From positions 925,075-989,074 of the forward strand of contig MZZL01000406.1 in assembly GCA_002749535.1 (NCBI GenBank): a stretch of DNA of 64,000 nucleotides, read 5' to 3'. This stretch comes from Apophysomyces variabilis. Its lineage: Eukaryota; Mucoromycota; Mucoromycetes; Mucorales; Mucoraceae. The notes beneath the pieces were generated by a model that worked only from the letters and a program-made list of their open reading frames with translations, searched no databases and was not told where the DNA came from. Below, in pieces: positions 61,445 to 64,000 of the stretch (the stretch's first letter is position 1; each line of letters starts with the position of its first letter). Made by a program: the position numbers and the translations under genes.

Positions 61445-64000
61445 ATGGTGGCCTTTGAAGTAATGAGCAGCAAAGTAATGTCAACTTTGAGCCTGATTTC
61501 CATTCTAGCACGACGGTACATGCATAGAGCTGCCTAAATTCTCGATCTCCGAGTTGTCGAAACATTCATACTATAAGTGCGACAAGCTTATCAAACTATC
61601 TGGCCTTAGAGACACCAAAGCACTGAAAGAATCAGTTAATGCTAAACTACAACATCTGAATGCAGCCCGTTGTAAGCGAGGTAATCTGTTTGAAGAAGAG
61701 TTGTTAAGGAAGCTGGGTGATGATATTGTCGATCACTCGCGCACTCCGGTGACAAATAGCAAGGAAGTGCTGAGGGACTGCAAGCACGGTCAAATACTAT
61801 ATCAGCTTGCTTGCGAGATGCCAGAGGAATTTTATGAGGATGAGCGGATAGGAAAGAAAGTATATCGGCTCTCTAAATTCATCCCCGACTTTCTCTGGAT
61901 TAAGGAGGATCCAGCAACAAAGAAAAGGTTAATCTTCGTGGTGGATGCCAAGTCTTCAGCTGCAGTTACACCATCTCACCAGGTAATGCTCTTTTGTTCC
62001 TATCATTTTCACTCACAACGTGATGTTGACAGTTTCAAGTGGCTTCTTATGCTTATCTGATTAAATATATCATTCGTGATATTCCTGATCTCGAAATACA
62101 TGAAATGGGTGGCGTACTACTACCATCGGATAACGACGGACTCAACATAGAGACTTTCCGGATGGATATAGCAATACCAATGGTCAAGAGGTTCTATACG
62201 AATGAGCTGATTGCTATTGTTCGTAACCCCAAGCCAGACTGGCTGTTCAACGCCAATTGCAAGACATGCAATTATTCTGAACGCTGCAAAAAAGATACAG
62301 CGAACAATCTGGGAATCATTCCATATACAACAAAGCAAAAGGTCCAAACGGTTAAATCTAGCCCAACCGAAGACATTGAAGATTTGCTGAGCCCGTTTAA
62401 AGCTCTTCAGCTTAAAGACGCGAATAACAGTGCTGATATTGACGAATTGACTAAGGGCTTACAGTCAGTAGATCTTAACTCACAGAATCCCTATCTTATG
62501 CACCCCAAGAACAAGCCATATCGCGAAGCATACAGTTCAGGGAAACCGCAAGTAATATGCTCAATTCAAGGATCTGCTTTCAACTAACCTTTTCCACAGT
62601 TTCTCGGTAACGGCACCATCATGATGGCGTGGGATATAAGCCATGATATATTTATTTCAATGATTATCGATCCCATCTATGAAAAACCATGTGCGTATTC
62701 TATCCGCGTCTACGACGCAAATACAGGGCGTAGTATCTCCGGAGGCCACTACGAATCGAGCACACCTCCATTGCAGGAGACAGACAAAGTTCGTGCAGAG
62801 TTGGCGAAGCTGGTAAAGTCTTTCGTTCTGGATCTTCACGCAGTACTTGAACGGATGGTCGGCTTGCGATGTATACTGTATGTCTATCAACCTACAGTAA
62901 AGACACATATGCAGAAGTGCTTGATTGACTTGGTTTCGACGGGAGCGGAGATGATTGAACCTGTGGGCATACGTGATGAGATATGCCGTATGGCGATTCA
63001 ATGTCTGCTCGTCTTGTTTCAAGACACACAGCTTCTAAGGATATCCGGCGTAGATACAGTGCCTACGAGTGACGGCGTAGAGAAGAACGTATGTACGGTA
63101 GTGGGTCGCATGACTGTGCTAGATCAGCTACTGGAGGAGAACATCGCACTCGGAGTCCCTGGGTTTTATTCTTTCAAAGATATTGTGCAATGGATGATCG
63201 ACCGTGATGCGGAGGTGATAGACGATGACACCTTATACGAAGCATGGTATAGCGGGAATAGTCTGTCCTCTTGCTTCGAGAAACACACTACTGCTCTGCG
63301 GCTAATCTTGGGATGCTATCGATCCCTGGCCAAGGGATACGAGACCAGCTCTAATGAAGAGCAGTTTCCTCTGAAAGCTGCCCCTTTCGAATGGATCCAG
63401 ACGCAATCTTTCCGTTCTCCAATACTAGCCCGACTAGCTTTCTTTAAACGTCTCGAAGCATTCACAGAGTGTGATCGGATTCGTGAAGCACGGATCCAGG
63501 ATTACAGAAGCTTAGGTCGTTATAGCAAAGTCCCAGGGCGTGGACTTTGTTTGGAATTTGTAGAGTTTAAAGATGTATATAGTCCGAAGCGCAAAATTGT
63601 GTCTCGAGGCGCTTGTTTCAAACTTGTTCAAGAGCCATTCAGACCACCAGTGCAGATACAGGCAGATATGCTCTCTATGAGCTACTTTGATCGATATCTA
63701 CTTGTACCAGATACCCGTGAGGTAATTGCAAACATAACAGCCAAAAAAAAAGCGATTAACCTAAGCCGTCCACAGGGAATTCTGAAGGTTATTAAATACC
63801 CGGACATGGTTTATTGCAGAGAATTCAAGAAGCCAGGAATCAGTACTGTGCATTTACATAGCCGAGAGCAAGATGGCAACATTCTTGTTCTTACAGGCTG
63901 CCATCCGTCGCTGAAGCTTCAAACCGGTCGACGCTTCCGACTATATCAACGATATACAGACTACACGACCAACAAAGCCCTCGATATATTTTCCGAGATG
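61445..64000 (+). CDS. large RecB/Cas4-like (TM0106-type) nuclease protein, N-terminal part; continues beyond the window
   Basis: Exons: 61445-61459 (MVAFE), 61509-61982, 62033-62551 and 62600 to beyond 64000, with GT-AG introns in frame; exon 4 stays open for 467 codons. The N-terminal 330 residues look like a PD-(D/E)xK nuclease of the RecB/Cas4/Dna2 type. They contain GNLFEEELLRKLGDDIVD, FIPDFLWIKEDP (motif Asp) and LIFVVDAKSSAAVTPSHQFQ (D-x-K catalytic motif, then the helix QVASYAYLIKYI). A C-x2-C-x5-C cluster (NCKTCNYSERCKK) recalls the Fe-S-binding end of Cas4/AddB/Dna2 nucleases. A second region begins MAWDISHDIFISMIIDP, which could be a degenerate RNase H-like fold as in TM0106 proteins. 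No Walker A motif appears before the window end; relatives carry a C-terminal SF1 helicase, so one is expected downstream (inference). The short first exon is supported by frame and splice sites only. Confidence 0.75.

Overview
The window looks like nuclear DNA of an early-diverging filamentous fungus, most likely Mucoromycota (Mucorales). The evidence is AT-rich intergenic sequence, many very short GT-AG introns (about 45-80 nt), eukaryotic protein families, and several lineage-type proteins with no wider relatives that I recognise. All assignments come from reading translated sequence and splice sites by eye; no database search was run.

Left third (1-25.7 kb): Mediator subunit MED17 (minus strand, 3' end cut by the window edge), a small spliced 89-residue gene divergent from a tail-anchored membrane protein, a glutamine-rich protein, a divergent TFIIB-family factor, MRE11 head-to-head with a mitochondrial-type PPR protein, a PKA catalytic subunit, a mitochondrial-type thioredoxin and NADPH-cytochrome P450 reductase. 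Long gene-poor stretches lie at 7.5-10.2 and 25.7-28.3 kb.

Middle (28-51 kb): SAGA subunit ADA3/NGG1, ribosomal protein uS10, transportin (karyopherin beta-2), a SERCA-type calcium ATPase with an unusual residue in its calcium-site motif, an O6-methylguanine-DNA methyltransferase, a type II membrane glycosyltransferase-like protein with a C-terminal discoidin-like module, and a large membrane-anchored ARM-repeat/double-SPRY protein, followed by tRNA-Asn(GTT).

Right third (51-64 kb): a complete but decayed hAT DNA transposon (53039-56680) with a perfect 8-bp target-site duplication, a 407-base assembly gap inside a poly-T tract, a PHO84-type phosphate transporter, and the N-terminal part of a large RecB/Cas4-like nuclease protein that runs off the window end.

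Most genes are independent housekeeping units. There is no operon or obvious gene cluster. DNA maintenance is represented by MRE11, MGMT and the RecB-like protein, which are not adjacent. The items most worth a second look are the RecB-like nuclease gene, the hAT element with its terminal repeats, the ARM/double-SPRY protein, the SERCA Pro-to-Ala change and a possible APCDD1-like fragment.
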